A stretch of 64,000 nt of DNA from Gibbsiella quercinecans (GTDB lineage Bacteria > Pseudomonadota > Gammaproteobacteria > Enterobacterales > Enterobacteriaceae), in assembly GCF_002291425.1 (NCBI RefSeq), contig NZ_CP014136.1, forward strand, positions 2,728,001-2,792,000. Direction: 5' to 3'. Below the pieces are notes generated by a model that did not search any database, was not told where the DNA came from, and saw only the letters and a list, made by a program, of their open reading frames with translations. The position numbers and the translations under genes are program-made. This document shows positions 62,475 through 64,000 of this stretch, in pieces. Each line of letters begins with the position of its first letter. The stretch's first letter is position 1.

Positions 62475-64000
62475 TCAGACTTCTAATGTTCTGACTATAA
62501 GGTTGTAGAGTTCTTCGGAGGTGGTTGCGTTTTTTATTTCATGTCGAAATTCCTCATTCATAAGTTTCCTGGCCAGCGTCGAAAAATACTTCATGTGTTC
62601 GTTATCACCTGCGGTTTTACTGATGGCCAGCATAAAGACCGTATCCACTTCCTGCTCGCCCCAAATAACCGGTGCCGCCAGGCGGGCGACGCTGATTGCC
62701 GAGTCATTGATATAATCAGACTTGGTATGGGGAATAGCGAAACCGAAGCCGACCGCGGTCGGGAATGAATCTTCACGGCGCCATATATCGTCACACAGCT
62801 TTTCTCGATTATCCGTTCTGTGCCGCAGCCAGAGGTTATCGGTCATTTTTTTAATGACTTCGTTTTTATCATTGGCTTCCAGCCCGCAAAGAATAAATTC
62901 CTGGGCTAAAACCGGTTTTTCCGCGGTCGCTTTTACATCAGGATGCGCAAGCAGGTTTTTTACTGCGGATGAGTTTTTTGCCTTCACCAACGCCTGCGCC
63001 AATTGCCGGCATTTTGCGTGGTTCAACGTTCGCAATGCATGTTTGACGGCGGGGATGGCGGCATGGCTCATGCTAAGCTCATCAAATCCCATGCCGATGA
63101 ATACCGGCAGAAAATCCTTACTGGCGCCCAGTTCACCGCACAGACCGATCCATTTTCCGGCACGGTGGACTTCATCAACCGCGAATTGCAGCGCTTTTAA
63201 AAAAGCGGGCGAATAATTATCGTAAACGCTTTCCACCCGGTTATTGCCGCGGTCGGCTGCAAACAAATATTGCGTCAGGTCATTACTCCCCACGCTGAAA
63301 AAATCGGCATATTCGGCGATTTCGGGGATGGCGAAGATCACGGAGGGGACTTCAAGCATCACACCGAGTTCGATCTCTGCATCGAAGGGCTGGCCTGCCG
63401 TTACCATCTCTTGCTTAACCGATGCCAATACCGCCCGGCACCAGGCAACTTCATCAACGCTGGCAATCATCGGTATCATGATTTTGGCGTTACCCACCGC
63501 CGAAGCGCTTAAAATCGCCTTCAGCTGCATCTTGAAAAGCGCCAGATAATGGGGATAGGTGCGCACGGCGCGGTATCCCAGAAACGGGTTTTCCTCTGCG
63601 CCTATGCTTAAATAGTCGACGGGTTTATCGCCGCCGATATCAAACGTGCGGAAGGTCACCGGCTTGCCGGCGGCCAGTTTAACCACCTGGGTATAAAGCG
63701 CGGACAGCTCTGCAAAATCCGGGGGCGTGGCGCGATCCATGAACGACATTTCCGTGCGAAACAGCCCGACGCCTTCGGCTCCGCTGGCAAAAACCACCGC
63801 GGCTTCTTCAAGGCTGGCGATATTCGCGGCGATCTCAAGACGATGGCCATCGGTGGTGCAGGCCTTGGCATGGACATCGGCCAGCATTTCCTGCTGCATC
63901 AGGTGCCGCGTGCTAATTTCATTGTGGTAATAGCGCACCACGTTCTCGCTGGGGGTAGCGATCAGCAGGCCGAGATCGCCATCAATAATGATTTCATGCT
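62475..64000 (-). CDS. multiphosphoryl transfer protein, EI-EIIA part (partial)
   Basis: The frame remains open to the window edge, so the N-terminal part is missing; 508 codons are visible. They cover the PEP-binding half of enzyme I (GVGLFRTEMSFMDR, RTFDIGGDKPVDYL, ENPFLGYRAVR, IPMIASVDEV, EIELGVMLEVPS, FFSVGSNDLTQYLFAADR, GLCGELGASK) followed by a mannitol/fructose EIIA with phospho-His in GFGFAIPHTKSD. This is the FryA/PtsA layout; HPr and the EI phospho-His should lie outside. A GTG at 63941 is not the real start, because EI coding continues upstream (IIIDGDLGLLIATPSENV). Confidence 0.93.
   Translation of the reverse strand, partial: HEIIIDGDLGLLIATPSENVVRYYHNEISTRHLMQQEMLADVHAKACTTDGHRLEIAANIASLEEAAVVFASGAEGVGLFRTEMSFMDRATPPDFAELSALYTQVVKLAAGKPVTFRTFDIGGDKPVDYLSIGAEENPFLGYRAVRTYPHYLALFKMQLKAILSASAVGNAKIMIPMIASVDEVAWCRAVLASVKQEMVTAGQPFDAEIELGVMLEVPSVIFAIPEIAEYADFFSVGSNDLTQYLFAADRGNNRVESVYDNYSPAFLKALQFAVDEVHRAGKWIGLCGELGASKDFLPVFIGMGFDELSMSHAAIPAVKHALRTLNHAKCRQLAQALVKAKNSSAVKNLLAHPDVKATAEKPVLAQEFILCGLEANDKNEVIKKMTDNLWLRHRTDNREKLCDDIWRREDSFPTAVGFGFAIPHTKSDYINDSAISVARLAAPVIWGEQEVDTVFMLAISKTAGDNEHMKYFSTLARKLMNEEFRHEIKNATTSEELYNLIVRTLEV

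Overview
The window looks like chromosome of an enterobacterium. Nearly every core gene matches an Escherichia coli counterpart in length and motifs (ilvY/ilvC, kdgK, cdh, yhjE, yhjD, spy, gor, rlmJ, prlC, rsmJ, glpR, glpG, glpE, glpD, glgBXCAP, asd, yhgN, gntR, yhhW, ryhB). Several junctions differ from E. coli, and accessory cassettes sit between conserved blocks. The overall picture fits a Serratia-like member of Yersiniaceae. The genus is an inference from gene content and base composition only.

Layout. 0-4 kb: the divergent ilvY-ilvC pair, with a 1.3-kb IS481-type insertion sequence lying inside the loop of the ilvC terminator hairpin. 4-9 kb: kdgK with a KdgR-like operator, a tautomerase, cdh, yhjE and yhjD. 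9.4-12.2 kb: the periplasmic chaperone spy, then a Tm-1-like (UPF0261) gene divergent from a TetR-type regulator, with two matching palindromes between them. 12.2-16.8 kb: a possible small RNA, a BetR-type HTH/receiver protein, and an opposing three-gene operon (glycosyltransferase-9-like protein, exported sulfite-oxidase-fold protein without cysteine, hybrid histidine kinase). 17-24.6 kb: gor, rlmJ, a HIT protein, prlC-rsmJ, and glpG-glpR.

24.8-37.3 kb is accessory. Between glpG and glpE lies a four-gene sugar-acid-type cassette (DeoR-PfkB fusion, DHDPS/NAL-type lyase, YhcH-type protein, ACS-family MFS transporter). Between glpE and glpD lie an Rpn-type nuclease gene and a complete L-ascorbate regulon (ulaR, ulaG, ulaABCDEF). 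37.7-51 kb returns to the conserved order glpD, glgP-A-C-X-B, asd, yhgN. 51-54 kb is a rearranged gluconate locus: gntT and a gluconokinase gene diverge from a control region holding a CRP site and a 28-bp perfect palindrome made of two GntR operators, while gntR converges on the kinase gene. 54-57 kb holds yhhW, the Fur-type sRNA gene ryhB and the iron exporter fetAB. 57.4-64 kb is a minus-strand PTS cluster: EI-EIIA (running off the window end), EIIC, a GatZ/KbaZ-like protein, EIIB, transaldolase, an AraC-type regulator and a second EIIB.

The shared theme is carbon uptake and storage: glycerol-3-phosphate, gluconate, ascorbate, 2-keto-3-deoxygluconate, a PTS substrate, an unknown sugar acid, and glycogen. 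Sensory and regulatory modules are interspersed. The parts most likely to hold undescribed biology are the 12.2-16.8 kb signalling cluster with its adjacent possible sRNA, the DeoR-PfkB cassette, the Tm-1/TetR pair and the PTS-transaldolase cluster.
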